The notes below the pieces were generated by a model that had not been told where the DNA came from, ran no database searches, and saw nothing but the letters and a program-made list of their open reading frames with translations. The position numbers and the translations under genes are program-made. A DNA stretch of 64,000 nt, from the NCBI GenBank assembly GCA_036522815.1, contig DATDFC010000119.1, forward strand, positions 1 through 64,000, given 5' to 3'. The stretch comes from AG41 sp036522815 (lineage in GTDB: Bacteria > Gemmatimonadota > Gemmatimonadetes > Gemmatimonadales > GWC2-71-9). Of this stretch, positions 34,240-41,855 are shown one piece after another. The stretch's first letter is position 1; each line of letters opens with the position of its first letter.

Positions 34240-35166
34240 CTACGCCTGGGTCGTGCAGGTGGCGGGGGACGGCCAGACCATCGCACTGTGACGCGCGCTC
34301 ACCGGCTCGGTTGCCCGAGCGGGCGCGGGAATCACGAGCAGCGAAGTGGGCAGATGATTGAGCAGCCGCTCCGTCACGCTCCCCAGCAGCAGGCGCTCGG
34401 CCCATCCCTTGCTGTGCGAGCCCACTACCAGCAGATCCGCGCTCCACTCGGACGCTTCCCGCACGATGGTCTCGACGGCCAAGCCGTAGCGCACGACCTT
34501 GTCCGCCCCTGGGGTCCGCACCAGCGACCAGATTTCACGTTGCAGCAGCTCCTCCGACAGAGCGTAGAACTCGCTCGCGTCGTACGGAGGCGTCACGTTC
34601 GGGATGACCGGGAGCGGCTCGAGCACGCTGACCACTCGGAGCTCGGCTCCGAGCATCGTGGCGTAGCGCTCCGCTGCCGCGATCGTCGGGCGGGCTGCGC
34701 CCGAGATGTCGACGGCGGCCAGGACTCGCCGAATGGCGGTGGGGCCGGCGGTGACGAGCAGCGGCACCTCGGTCGTGCGCGCGACGTCGAGACTGGTGCT
34801 GCCGCCGATCCAGCGGCCCAGGGCGGAGTGGTGCTTGCCGCCCAGGACGATCAGCTCCGCTCCGAGCTCGGCGACGCTCTGCTTGAGGACGCCCGGTGTT
34901 GGGCCGAGCCGTACGGTGAGCGTGTCGAGGAGCTGCGGGGGCAGAGCGTCCGCGAGCGTCGTTATAACCAGGGCGCGCGCATGCTGCGCCAACGCCTCCC
35001 GGTAGTGGGCGCTCTCAGGCACCTCCGGAGCGACCAGCGCGTCGCTGGTCGCATGTATCAGCCGGCACGTCGCGCCGGCGCGGGCGGCTAGCCGACTCGC
35101 GAACGTCGCCGCGTCCACGGCTTGGGGCGAGGCATCGACGCCTACGATGATGGGTTTCCACGACAT
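34240..35166 (-). CDS. Tandem-domain universal stress protein
   Basis: The 308-aa protein contains two Usp folds. Domain 1 (residues about 4-140) runs from PIIVGVDASPQAVDAA to LIVLGGKHHSALGRWIGGSTSLDVARTTEVPLLV. Domain 2 (about 145-295) runs from RVLAAVDISGAARP to LLVVGSHSKGWAERLLLGSVTERLLNHLPTSLLVIP. The GS-x9-GS ATP-binding loop is well formed in domain 2 (VVGSHSKGWAERLLLGSVTE). I chose the ATG at 35166, where GGAG is correctly spaced, rather than the GTG two codons upstream. A CTTCAx-type repeat (35212-35228) lies in its promoter region. Confidence 0.88.
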   Translation of the reverse strand: MSWKPIIVGVDASPQAVDAATFASRLAARAGATCRLIHATSDALVAPEVPESAHYREALAQHARALVITTLADALPPQLLDTLTVRLGPTPGVLKQSVAELGAELIVLGGKHHSALGRWIGGSTSLDVARTTEVPLLVTAGPTAIRRVLAAVDISGAARPTIAAAERYATMLGAELRVVSVLEPLPVIPNVTPPYDASEFYALSEELLQREIWSLVRTPGADKVVRYGLAVETIVREASEWSADLLVVGSHSKGWAERLLLGSVTERLLNHLPTSLLVIPAPARATEPVSARHSAMVWPSPATCTTQA

Positions 35167-35211
35167 AGCCACTCCGGGTGGTCGCTCGCTGAGAACGATG
35201 GCGCCCGTCTT

Positions 35212-35228
35212 CTGAAGCCAGTGTGAGG
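35212..35228 (-). promoter_or_regulatory. Candidate regulator box upstream of the tandem Usp gene
   Basis: On the minus strand this reads CCTCAC-ACTGG-CTTCAG, a direct repeat of CTTCAC-like half-sites with the same 11-bp period as the NirK and oxidase promoters. No TAGACT-like -10 lies at the characteristic distance, so this is a weak member of the set. Confidence 0.3.
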
Positions 35229-35261
35229 CCGCGTGGAGCGCTGCTTCACATCTGAAGTTTC

Positions 35262-35306
35262 CTTCACACCGTTTTCATGAGGCCGCCGACGGCGCCGGGC
35301 TAGACT
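35262..35306 (+). promoter_or_regulatory. Promoter A: CTTCAC-N5-TTTCAT box plus TAGACT -10, NirK operon
   Basis: The half-sites CTTCAC (35262-35267) and TTTCAT (35273-35278) are spaced 11 bp apart and are followed by TAGACT at 35301-35306. The distance from the TTCA of the first half-site to the -10 is 38 bp, identical to promoters B (41115-41159) and C (54853-54897). Tandem half-sites on the same helix face next to the -35 position are typical for OmpR/PhoB-family activators. Confidence 0.65.
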
Positions 35307-35347
35307 GGCCTGAAACCCGATCCATCCACATCGACAGGGAGCACGTT

Positions 35348-36355
35348 ATGCACGGGAAGGTCCTCGGTATCGTCATCGTCGCTGTCGCGCTCGCCACTAC
35401 GGCGGCGGTGCAGCTGTCGTGGTCCCCGGAGGTCCAGGTGACGGACTTCGGCTCGGCGACCGCGCCCAGGAGCCCGACCTATCCCGCCCAGCTGGCCCCG
35501 GTGTCGGCCGCCGCGGTCAAGGAATTCCGCATTCCAATCCGTGACGCCACAATCGAGATCGCCAAGGGCGTGACGTATACGGGCTGGACGTTCGGCGGCA
35601 ACGCGCCGGGCCCCGTCGTCCGGGTGCGCCAGGGCGACCTGGTACGGATCAAGCTGGTGAACGAAGCCTCGATGCCGCATTCGATCGACTTCCACGCGGC
35701 CCGCATCCCGATGAACAAGGCGTTCCGGACCATCCTGCCCAAGGACTCGCTCTCCTTCGAGTTCACGCCGCGCGATCCGGGCGCATATCTGGTGCACTGT
35801 GGCACGCCGCCGGTGCTGCTCCACCTGATGCAGGGCATGTATCTGCCGATCATCGTGGACCCCAAGGGGGGCTGGCCGGTCAAGGTGCAGAAAGAGTTTG
35901 TGATCGTGCAGAGCGAGTTCTACGTCCAGGGAGGCGACAGCGCGTTGCCGGGGCAGGCCAACTGGCAGCGGGCGCTGGACCGTCAGGCGAGCTACGTCGT
36001 GTTCAACGGCCGGGCGTTCCAGTACCAGGAGCATCCGCTCCACGTCGACGTGGGCGACCGGGTGCGGCTGTTCGTCGTGAACGCCGGCCCGAGCTTCACG
36101 AGCGACTTTCACATCGTGGGCACGGTGTTCGACAATGTGTACCCCGACGGCGATCCGCGGCATCCGCTGCACAGCGTTCAGACGTGGGGAGTCCCGGCGG
36201 GCGGTGGGGCGGTGTTCGAGACGGTGTTCGACCAGGCGGCGAGCGGCGAAGGGACCTACGCGTTCGTGACGCACGCGTTCGCCGATGCGGCCAAGGGAGC
36301 GGTCGGCCTGATCCAGGTGGGCGCGCCGCAGCAGGTGGCGGGGATGGGGCACTAG
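35348..36355 (+). CDS. Two-domain copper oxidase, NirK-like (putative nitrite reductase)
   Basis: The 335-aa protein has an N-terminal signal/anchor (residues 4-22) and two cupredoxin domains. The ligand set of copper nitrite reductase is complete. MPHSIDFH gives His111 (type 1), Asp114 (catalytic) and His116 (type 2). LVHCGTPPVLLHLMQGM gives His150 (type 2), Cys151, His159 and Met164 (type 1). DFHIVG gives His255 (catalytic) and FVTHAF gives His309 (type 2). NirK reduces nitrite to NO in the periplasm. It is first in an operon with a radical SAM protein and a ferritin-like/VIT protein and has promoter A. The short type-1 loop differs from classic NirK, so another oxidase role remains possible. 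Confidence 0.78.
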   Translation: MHGKVLGIVIVAVALATTAAVQLSWSPEVQVTDFGSATAPRSPTYPAQLAPVSAAAVKEFRIPIRDATIEIAKGVTYTGWTFGGNAPGPVVRVRQGDLVRIKLVNEASMPHSIDFHAARIPMNKAFRTILPKDSLSFEFTPRDPGAYLVHCGTPPVLLHLMQGMYLPIIVDPKGGWPVKVQKEFVIVQSEFYVQGGDSALPGQANWQRALDRQASYVVFNGRAFQYQEHPLHVDVGDRVRLFVVNAGPSFTSDFHIVGTVFDNVYPDGDPRHPLHSVQTWGVPAGGGAVFETVFDQAASGEGTYAFVTHAFADAAKGAVGLIQVGAPQQVAGMGH

Positions 36356-36366
36356 GGGGCGGCACG

Positions 36367-37422
36367 ATGACGACCGCGCGGCTGACGTTCGATGAAGCGC
36401 CGCTGCGCGTCTACTGGGAGCTAACGCGGGCGTGCGACCTCGCCTGCCGCCACTGCCGGGCCGAGGCGGTCAGCCGCCGGCATCGGGAAGAGCTGACCAC
36501 GGTCGAAGGACTGCACCTGCTCGAGCGCCTCGCCGCGTTCGGCCTGCCCAGGCCCCATCTCGTCCTGACTGGCGGCGACCCGCTCAAACGGCCGGACCTG
36601 TGGGTGCTGATCGCGGCGGCGTGGGCGCTCGAGCTGCCGGTGTCGGTGGCGCCGAGCGCAACCCCGCTGCTCGAGCCCGAGGAGATTCGCTGTCTCAAGG
36701 AGGCGGGCGTGGAGGCGATCTCGCTCTCGCTCGACGGCGCCACGCCCGCCCGCCACGACGCGCTGCGCGGCGTCGGCGGCACGTTCGAGCGGACGCTCGA
36801 GGCCGCGTCCGCGGCCCGGCAGGCGGGTCTTCCCTTCCAGATCAACACGCTGGTCGCGGCGGAAACACTCGACGACCTGGGGGCGATCTACCTGCTCGCG
36901 AGCGAGCTCGGTGCGGCGCGCTGGAGCCTGTTCTTCCTCGTGTCGGTGGGGCGTGGGACGCTGCTCGAGCAGATCCGGCCGGCGGAAGCCGAAAACGTGA
37001 TGCGCTGGCTGGCCGAGCTGGCGGGCCAACGGGGCGGCCCGGTCGTGACCACAACCGAAGCCCCCCACTTTCGGCGCGTGATGCTGCAACGCCACCGCGG
37101 CGCCGCCCGCGGGCATGGCGCGGGCGTACGCGACGGCAACGGCATCATGTTCATCTCCCACACCGGAGAGGTGCAGCCATCCGGCTTCCTGCCGCTGACC
37201 GGGGGGAACGTGCGCACCGACGATGTCGTAGCGATCTACCGCGACTCGCCGCTGTTCCGCCGCTTGCGACGGCCCGCGCTCTTCACGGGGCGTTGCGGGC
37301 GCTGCGAATTCCAGTCCGTGTGCGGTGGCTCGCGCGCCCGCGCGTATGCGGCGAGCGGCGATCCGTTCACAGAGGATCCCTTGTGCCCCTACGAGCCGCG
37401 CAGAGCAGCCGTGCGCGCATGA
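36367..37422 (+). CDS. Radical SAM/SPASM-like protein (TIGR04053-type)
   Basis: The 351-aa protein has the radical SAM cluster motif CDLACRHC near residue 21, followed by LVLTGGDPLKRPDL, SLSLDGATPARHDALRG and FQINTLV. Its C-terminal Cys group (FTGRCGRCEFQSVCGG, then PLCPY) would bind an auxiliary Fe-S cluster. It resembles the NirJ/AhbD-like and TIGR04053 radical SAM proteins, which modify haem precursors or peptides. The ATG at 36367 follows the NirK-like stop by 11 bp, and its stop overlaps the next start (ATGA). Its position next to a nitrite reductase-like gene fits haem or cofactor maturation, but the substrate is unknown. Confidence 0.85.
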   Translation: MTTARLTFDEAPLRVYWELTRACDLACRHCRAEAVSRRHREELTTVEGLHLLERLAAFGLPRPHLVLTGGDPLKRPDLWVLIAAAWALELPVSVAPSATPLLEPEEIRCLKEAGVEAISLSLDGATPARHDALRGVGGTFERTLEAASAARQAGLPFQINTLVAAETLDDLGAIYLLASELGAARWSLFFLVSVGRGTLLEQIRPAEAENVMRWLAELAGQRGGPVVTTTEAPHFRRVMLQRHRGAARGHGAGVRDGNGIMFISHTGEVQPSGFLPLTGGNVRTDDVVAIYRDSPLFRRLRRPALFTGRCGRCEFQSVCGGSRARAYAASGDPFTEDPLCPYEPRRAAVRA

Positions 37423-38546
37423 CCGAGCGCGCCGACGTCGCGCGGTATCGCACCAACCTCCAGGGCGAAATCGATGGAGCGGCCCTGTATCGCGCGCTGG
37501 CGGAGGCCGAGCGGCAACCGCCCCTCGCTGACGTATACGGCAGGCTCGCGGCAACCGAGGAGCAGCACGCCCGCCACTGGGAAGAGCGGTTGCGCGCCGC
37601 GGGGGCGGGGATTCCACCGCGGCGACCGCGCTGGCAGATCCGCGTACTCGGCTGGCTCGCCCGGCGGTTCGGCCCGCAGGTCGTGCTGCCGACCGTGGCA
37701 TCGCTCGAGCGTGTCGATTCGGGTCACTACGACGCCCAGGTGGAAGCGCGCGCCGCCGGCCTGCCGAGTCAGGAACGCTCTCACGCCCGACTGCTCCAGA
37801 CGATCGTCGGTCCCGATCGGGGACTCGAGGGCAGCTCCCTCGTTCGCCTGGAGGGCCGGCACCGCTCCGTGGGCGGCAACGCGCTGCGCGCCGCCGTCCT
37901 GGGCGCGAACGATGGACTCGTCTCCAACCTGAGCCTCGTGATGGGTGTGGCCGGCGCGCAGCTTGCGGGCCGCGGGATCGTGATCACTGGCCTCGCGGGG
38001 CTGCTTGCGGGCGCGGGCTCGATGGCGTTGGGGGAGTGGCTTTCAGTGCAGAGCTCTCGCGAGCTTTACGAACGGGAGATCCAGACGGAAGGCGAGGAGC
38101 TCGCGACAGTCCCTGAGGAGGAACAAGAGGAGCTCGCGCTCATCTACCAGGCCAAGGGGTTGCCGCGGAGCCAGGCGCGCGCGGTCGCCAAACGCCTGGT
38201 GGCGAACCGCGCGAATGCGCTCGATACGCTGGCGCGCGAAGAGCTCGGGGTCGATCCCGCGGAGCTCGGCGGGTCGGCGTGGCAGGCGGCGGGCGCCTCG
38301 TTCGTGTTGTTCGCACTGGGTGCGGTCGTGCCGCTCGCCCCCTTCCTGTTCCTCACGGGGACGAGCGCGGTGGCGGTGAGCCTGGGCGCGAGCGCGGTCG
38401 CTCTGTTCTTGGTCGGTGCCGGGATCACGCTGCTCACGCGTCGCGGGCTGCTGTACACCGGCATGCGTCAGGTTCTGTTCGGGCTCGCGGCTGCGGGCCT
38501 CACCTTCGGGATCGGCCGCTTGATCGGCGCATCGCCCGGCCCTTGA
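37419..38546 (+). CDS. Ferritin-like / VIT1-CCC1 iron-manganese transporter (MbfA-type)
   Basis: The 375-aa protein joins an N-terminal ferritin-like four-helix region with a C-terminal VIT1/CCC1 membrane domain. The ferritin-like part shows YRTNLQGEIDGAALYRAL and AATEEQHARHWEERL, carrying Glu/His diiron ligands. The membrane part shows LRAAVLGANDGLVSNLSLVMGVAGA, GSMALGEWLSVQSSRELYEREI and several terminal helices. Such proteins export Fe2+ or Mn2+ and protect against peroxide. The ATGA overlap couples it to the radical SAM gene. In this operon it suggests iron control alongside nitrite/NO chemistry. Confidence 0.9.
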   Translation: MTERADVARYRTNLQGEIDGAALYRALAEAERQPPLADVYGRLAATEEQHARHWEERLRAAGAGIPPRRPRWQIRVLGWLARRFGPQVVLPTVASLERVDSGHYDAQVEARAAGLPSQERSHARLLQTIVGPDRGLEGSSLVRLEGRHRSVGGNALRAAVLGANDGLVSNLSLVMGVAGAQLAGRGIVITGLAGLLAGAGSMALGEWLSVQSSRELYEREIQTEGEELATVPEEEQEELALIYQAKGLPRSQARAVAKRLVANRANALDTLAREELGVDPAELGGSAWQAAGASFVLFALGAVVPLAPFLFLTGTSAVAVSLGASAVALFLVGAGITLLTRRGLLYTGMRQVLFGLAAAGLTFGIGRLIGASPGP

Positions 38547-38581
38547 TCTCAGGGAGCTCCTTATCGAGACGTTGCGGCCGG

Positions 38582-38598
38582 CTTCAGCTCTGTTTCAT
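38582..38598 (+). promoter_or_regulatory. Candidate regulator box upstream of the CBS gene
   Basis: CTTCAG-CTCTG-TTTCAT has the same 11-bp repeat and the same TTTCAT second half-site as promoter A. It lies 37 bp before the ATG at 38635. A TAGACT-like -10 at the characteristic distance is absent. Confidence 0.35.
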
Positions 38599-38634
38599 AC
38601 GTGGGCGGTGACGTTTCGTTGCACAGGAGGCTCT

Positions 38635-39036
38635 ATGAAAGTGGCCGAGCTCATGCACACCGGTCTCAAGACGATCAGCGCTGATGTCACGGTTTCCGAC
38701 GCTGTGGCGGCCCTCGCCGAGGCGCGGGTGTCCGCTCTCCCCGTGCTCGACCGTATGGGGCGGGCCATGGGCGTGCTCTCGGCCCGCGAGGTGCTCAAGG
38801 CCGAGCACGCGAGGAAGAGCCCGCGGGCGCGCGACCGTCTGTTCGACGAGACGTTGGTCAGGGAGATCATGGCGCCGTGGCCGGTCACGATCGCGCCGGA
38901 CGCCGACGTGCGGGACGCCGCGCGGGAGATGCTCTACCTCGAGGTGCAGCGGCTGTTCGTTGAGCACGCGGGCCGACTGCTCGGTGTGATCTCGCAGACC
39001 GACATCGTGGGAGCCGTGGCGACCCAGAAGGTGTAG
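38635..39036 (+). CDS. CBS-domain-pair protein
   Basis: The 133-aa protein consists of two CBS motifs: VAELMHTGLKTISADVTVSDAVAALAEARVSALPVLDRMGRAMGVLSAREVLKA and VREIMAPWPVTIAPDADVRDAAREMLYLEVQRLFVEHAGRLLGVISQTDIVGAV. Such stand-alone pairs bind adenine nucleotides and sense energy state. AGGAGG precedes the ATG at 38635. It is convergent with the Usp gene, with a 9-bp gap. Partner unknown. Confidence 0.9.
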   Translation: MKVAELMHTGLKTISADVTVSDAVAALAEARVSALPVLDRMGRAMGVLSAREVLKAEHARKSPRARDRLFDETLVREIMAPWPVTIAPDADVRDAAREMLYLEVQRLFVEHAGRLLGVISQTDIVGAVATQKV

Positions 39037-39045
39037 CGCGGCGGG

Positions 39046-39729
39046 TCAGATCGGAACCGTCAGCACCGCGCACGGAGCTCGCTGCAGCAGGCGGGCGGCG
39101 ACGCCGCTGGTCGCGTGAGCACTTACCGGGCCGCCGCGGTGATGGCCGAGTACGAGGAGATCGGCGCCTTCCTCGCGCACCACCCGCAGCACTTCCGGCA
39201 CGGGATCTCCCTCGCGCACGATGGCGTCGACTACGCTCCCGCGGCCGTAGCTGGCCGAGAGGGTGGCGTCCTCGGACGAGGCCGGCGCACCCACGCCGGT
39301 GAGCACGGGCTGTTCCACACGGAGGGAGCGCACCGTGGCGTCGAACAGCCGACCGATCAGCAGGGCCGCCCGGACAATGTCACGCGAATCGGGGCCGCCG
39401 TCGATGGCGGCGAGCACGCGCCGCACCGCCAGTGGCCCGCGGGGCAAGAGCAGGCAAGGCACCCGGGCCCGGCGCACGGTCCCCTCGACAGTGCCGTGGT
39501 CATGGCGAAAGTCCGTTGCGGCGGGAGGCTCGCGACCGAGCACGACGAGATCGGCCCCCCGTGATTCCGCCTCCCGGGCGATCTCGATCGCGGGGACGGC
39601 GACGGGGGGAACGCTCAGCACCGTCAGGCGCGCGCCCGCACACTGGGCGAGCCACCGTGCGGGCTCCAGTGGGTGGGCGTCCGGAGAACCGGGCTGTACT
39701 GCGACGAGGATATTTCGCAGTGCTGGCAT
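39046..39729 (-). CDS. Universal stress protein (degenerate tandem)
   Basis: The 227-aa protein starts MPALRNILVAVQPGSPDAHP at 39729 with GGAG upstream. It has a shortened first Usp unit and a complete second unit (VRRVLAAIDGGPDSRDIVRAALLIGRLFDATVRSL ... DLLVLGHHRGGPVSAHATSGVAARLLQRAPCAVLTVP). The GxxG-x9-GS loop is only partly kept (GHHRGGPVSAHATSGV). The frame is open upstream, but the translation there is unlike the family. It is divergent from the 39840 kinase and carries a CTTCAG-type repeat in its promoter region. Confidence 0.85.
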   Translation of the reverse strand: MPALRNILVAVQPGSPDAHPLEPARWLAQCAGARLTVLSVPPVAVPAIEIAREAESRGADLVVLGREPPAATDFRHDHGTVEGTVRRARVPCLLLPRGPLAVRRVLAAIDGGPDSRDIVRAALLIGRLFDATVRSLRVEQPVLTGVGAPASSEDATLSASYGRGSVVDAIVREGDPVPEVLRVVREEGADLLVLGHHRGGPVSAHATSGVAARLLQRAPCAVLTVPI

Positions 39730-39766
39730 ACTCACGCTCCTTGAGCGGCATCCTAAGAACCCGCGG

Positions 39767-39783
39767 CTGAAGAAACGCTGAAT
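39767..39783 (-). promoter_or_regulatory. Candidate regulator box upstream of the Usp gene
   Basis: On the minus strand the site reads ATTCAG-CGTTT-CTTCAG, an 11-bp direct repeat of the same half-site family, 38 bp upstream of the Usp ATG. No -10 like that of promoters A-C is at the same spacing. Confidence 0.35.
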
Positions 39784-39839
39784 CCGCGGTGAGGCTAGCT
39801 TCCGCGCCGCGGCCCGTTCATACTGTCTGCGAGGTACGC

Positions 39840-41108
39840 TTGGCCAAGAAGCGCTCCCCACCCCGAGGCCGGACAGCCGCTCCGGAAGCGTCGCGCGTGC
39901 GGCGGCGCTTCGAGCGCCTGCTGTCGGCCGGTGTCGCCGTGTTCTCGGAGCGCTCGCTCGGTCGCGTGCTGCAGCAAGTGGTGGATTCAGCGCGCGACGT
40001 GGTGGGCGCGCAGTACGCCGCGCTTGGCGTGCTGGCGCCGGACCGCGCGTCGCTCAGCCAGTTCGTCACGTCCGGTATCTCCCAAGCGGAGCGGGACCGC
40101 ATCGGCGCGCTCCCCACCGGCCGCGGCCTGCTCGGTGTGCTGATCCGCGAGCCCAGGGCGGTCCGCACACGGGACATCACGCGGCATCCCAAGCGCTCCG
40201 GTTTCCCGCCGCACCATCCTGCGATGAAATCGTTTCTCGGGGTCCCGATCGTCAGTCACGGGCAGGTGTTCGGCAACCTGTACCTCACGCAGAAGCAGGG
40301 AGCGCCCGAGTTCGATGCCGAGGATCAGGCGATTGCCGTGCTCTTGGCGGCGCACGCCGCCGTCGCGATCGAGAACGCCCGGTTGAACGACGAAGCGCAG
40401 CGGCTCCTGGGGCAGGTGCGGGACATGCAGCGGCAGCGGGACCTGTCGTTCGCCATGATGAACCATGAGCTCCGCAACGCGCTCGCGGGCGTGTTCGGAT
40501 GGGCTGAGCGGCTGGTGCGGGGGAAGTCTCCGGAGACCGCGGCCCGGGCGGCGCGCGAAGTGTACGAGAGCGCCGAGCGGACGATCACGCTTCTCAACAA
40601 TTTCCTGGATCTCACGCGGCTCGATGCCGGAAAGGTGCGACCGGTATGGCGCGACGTGGACGTACGCAGCGCGATCGAGCACGCCCTGTCGGCAGTGCGC
40701 CCGGCGGCGGAAGCGAAACGGGTGCAGCTGGAGGTGCAGGGCGTGGACGGCGGGCGCGGGTTACGCACCGACCCGGTGCGACTGGAGCAGATTCTGGTGA
40801 ACCTGTTGTCCAACGCCGTGCGGCACGGGCCCGAGGGCGAGGCCGTCGTGGTGCGCGTGGCCGCCCTCGATTCCGAAATGCGCTTCGCGGTGACCGATCG
40901 CGGTCCGGGGATTCCCCCGGATCTGCTGACCCGGATTTTCGAGCCGTTCGAGCGGTTCGATCCGCACTCCGGCGTGGGGACAGGGCTCGGGCTGCCCGTG
41001 TCCCGCCGGTTGGCCGAGGTGCTGGGCGGCCGGCTCACGGTCCAGAGCGAAGTGGGCCGGGGAGCGACGTTTACGCTTGCCCTTCCCTTGAAGGCTCCCG
41101 ACACATGA
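39840..41108 (+). CDS. GAF-domain sensor histidine kinase
   Basis: The 422-aa soluble kinase has a GAF domain (about residues 20-185: LLSAGVAVFSERSLGRVLQQVVDSARDVVGAQYAALGVL, with SFLGVPIVSHGQVFGNLYL). A HisKA helix follows with phospho-His in MMNHELRNALAG, then an HATPase with LVNLLSNAVRHGP, DRGPGIPPDLLTRIF and GVGTGLGLPVSRRLA. I prefer the TTG at 39840 (MAKKRSPPRG), preceded by GCGAGG at the right spacing; a GTG at 39789 is the alternative. No membrane segment, so it senses a cytosolic ligand or gas. It ends 60 bp before the response-regulator gene but is separated from it by promoter B. Confidence 0.88.
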   Translation: MAKKRSPPRGRTAAPEASRVRRRFERLLSAGVAVFSERSLGRVLQQVVDSARDVVGAQYAALGVLAPDRASLSQFVTSGISQAERDRIGALPTGRGLLGVLIREPRAVRTRDITRHPKRSGFPPHHPAMKSFLGVPIVSHGQVFGNLYLTQKQGAPEFDAEDQAIAVLLAAHAAVAIENARLNDEAQRLLGQVRDMQRQRDLSFAMMNHELRNALAGVFGWAERLVRGKSPETAARAAREVYESAERTITLLNNFLDLTRLDAGKVRPVWRDVDVRSAIEHALSAVRPAAEAKRVQLEVQGVDGGRGLRTDPVRLEQILVNLLSNAVRHGPEGEAVVVRVAALDSEMRFAVTDRGPGIPPDLLTRIFEPFERFDPHSGVGTGLGLPVSRRLAEVLGGRLTVQSEVGRGATFTLALPLKAPDT

Positions 41109-41114
41109 AGGTTC

Positions 41115-41159
41115 CTTCATCACTCCTTTAGACTCGGTTCAGCGCCGGACGCCTAGACT
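41115..41159 (+). promoter_or_regulatory. Promoter B: CTTCAT-N5-CTTTAG box plus TAGACT -10, regulator/globin/oxidase operon
   Basis: Half-sites CTTCAT (41115-41120) and CTTTAG (41126-41131) repeat with an 11-bp period; TAGACT is at 41154-41159. The spacing to the -10 is 38 bp, as in promoters A and C. The first half-site is part of an inverted repeat TGAAGG-TT-CCTTCA (41106-41119). The -10 ends 9 bp before the ATG at 41169, so the transcript is probably leaderless or nearly so. The position directly in front of the regulator gene suggests autoregulation. Confidence 0.65.
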
Positions 41160-41168
41160 GCCAGCCAT

Positions 41169-41855
41169 ATGAAAATCCTTGTGGTGGAAGACGATCGCAA
41201 AGTCGCCGGCTTTATCGAGCAGGGCCTGCGCGAAGAAGGGTACGCCGTGGACGTCGCGCCCGACGGTGAAGAGGGCACGACTCTGGCGCACGTGTACGAG
41301 TACGACCTCCTCGTGCTCGACGTGATGCTGCCCAAGAAGAACGGGCTGCAGGTGGCGTCGGAGCTGCGGCGCGAGGGCCGCAAGACGCCGATCCTGATGC
41401 TCACGGCCCGCGACACCACGGAGGACGTGGTGCGCGGACTCGATGCCGGTGCCGACGACTACCTGCCCAAGCCGTTCAAGTTCGACGAGCTGTTGGCGCG
41501 CGTTCGCGCGCTGGTGCGGCGCGGCGGCGCGAGTCGCACGGAGCTGCTGACGTATGAGGCGATCGAGCTGGACCGGTTGAAACACAAGGTCAAGGTCAAC
41601 GGAAAGAAGCTCGAGCTGACTCCGAAGGAGTTCCAGCTGCTGGAGCATTTTCTGCTGCGTCCGGAGGAGGTCATCCGCCGGACCGAGCTGCTCGAGAAGG
41701 TGTGGGACCTGCATTTCGACCCCGAGAGCAACGTCGTGGACGTGCACGTCGGCAACCTGCGGCGCAAGCTCAAGGAGGCGGCGGAGCAGGAGCTGATCCA
41801 CACGGTGCGAGGCGTCGGTTTCCGCCTGCAGTCGCCGGATCGAGACGAAGAGTGA
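41169..41855 (+). CDS. OmpR/PhoB-family response regulator
   Basis: The 228-aa protein has a receiver (KILVVEDDRKVAGFIEQGLREEGY; phospho-Asp in LLVLDVMLPKKNG; Thr in LMLTARDT; Lys in YLPKPFKFDELLARVRAL). A winged-helix output domain follows (LTPKEFQLLEHFLLRPEEVIRRTELLEKVWD, SNVVDVHVGNLRRKLKEA, HTVRGVGFRL). It is closest in look to CusR/QseB-type regulators of metal or envelope stress. It overlaps the kinase start by 4 bp (GTGA) and heads the operon with globin and ba3 oxidase. It is the best candidate to bind the CTTCAC repeats described here, including its own promoter. Confidence 0.95.
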   Translation: MKILVVEDDRKVAGFIEQGLREEGYAVDVAPDGEEGTTLAHVYEYDLLVLDVMLPKKNGLQVASELRREGRKTPILMLTARDTTEDVVRGLDAGADDYLPKPFKFDELLARVRALVRRGGASRTELLTYEAIELDRLKHKVKVNGKKLELTPKEFQLLEHFLLRPEEVIRRTELLEKVWDLHFDPESNVVDVHVGNLRRKLKEAAEQELIHTVRGVGFRLQSPDRDEE

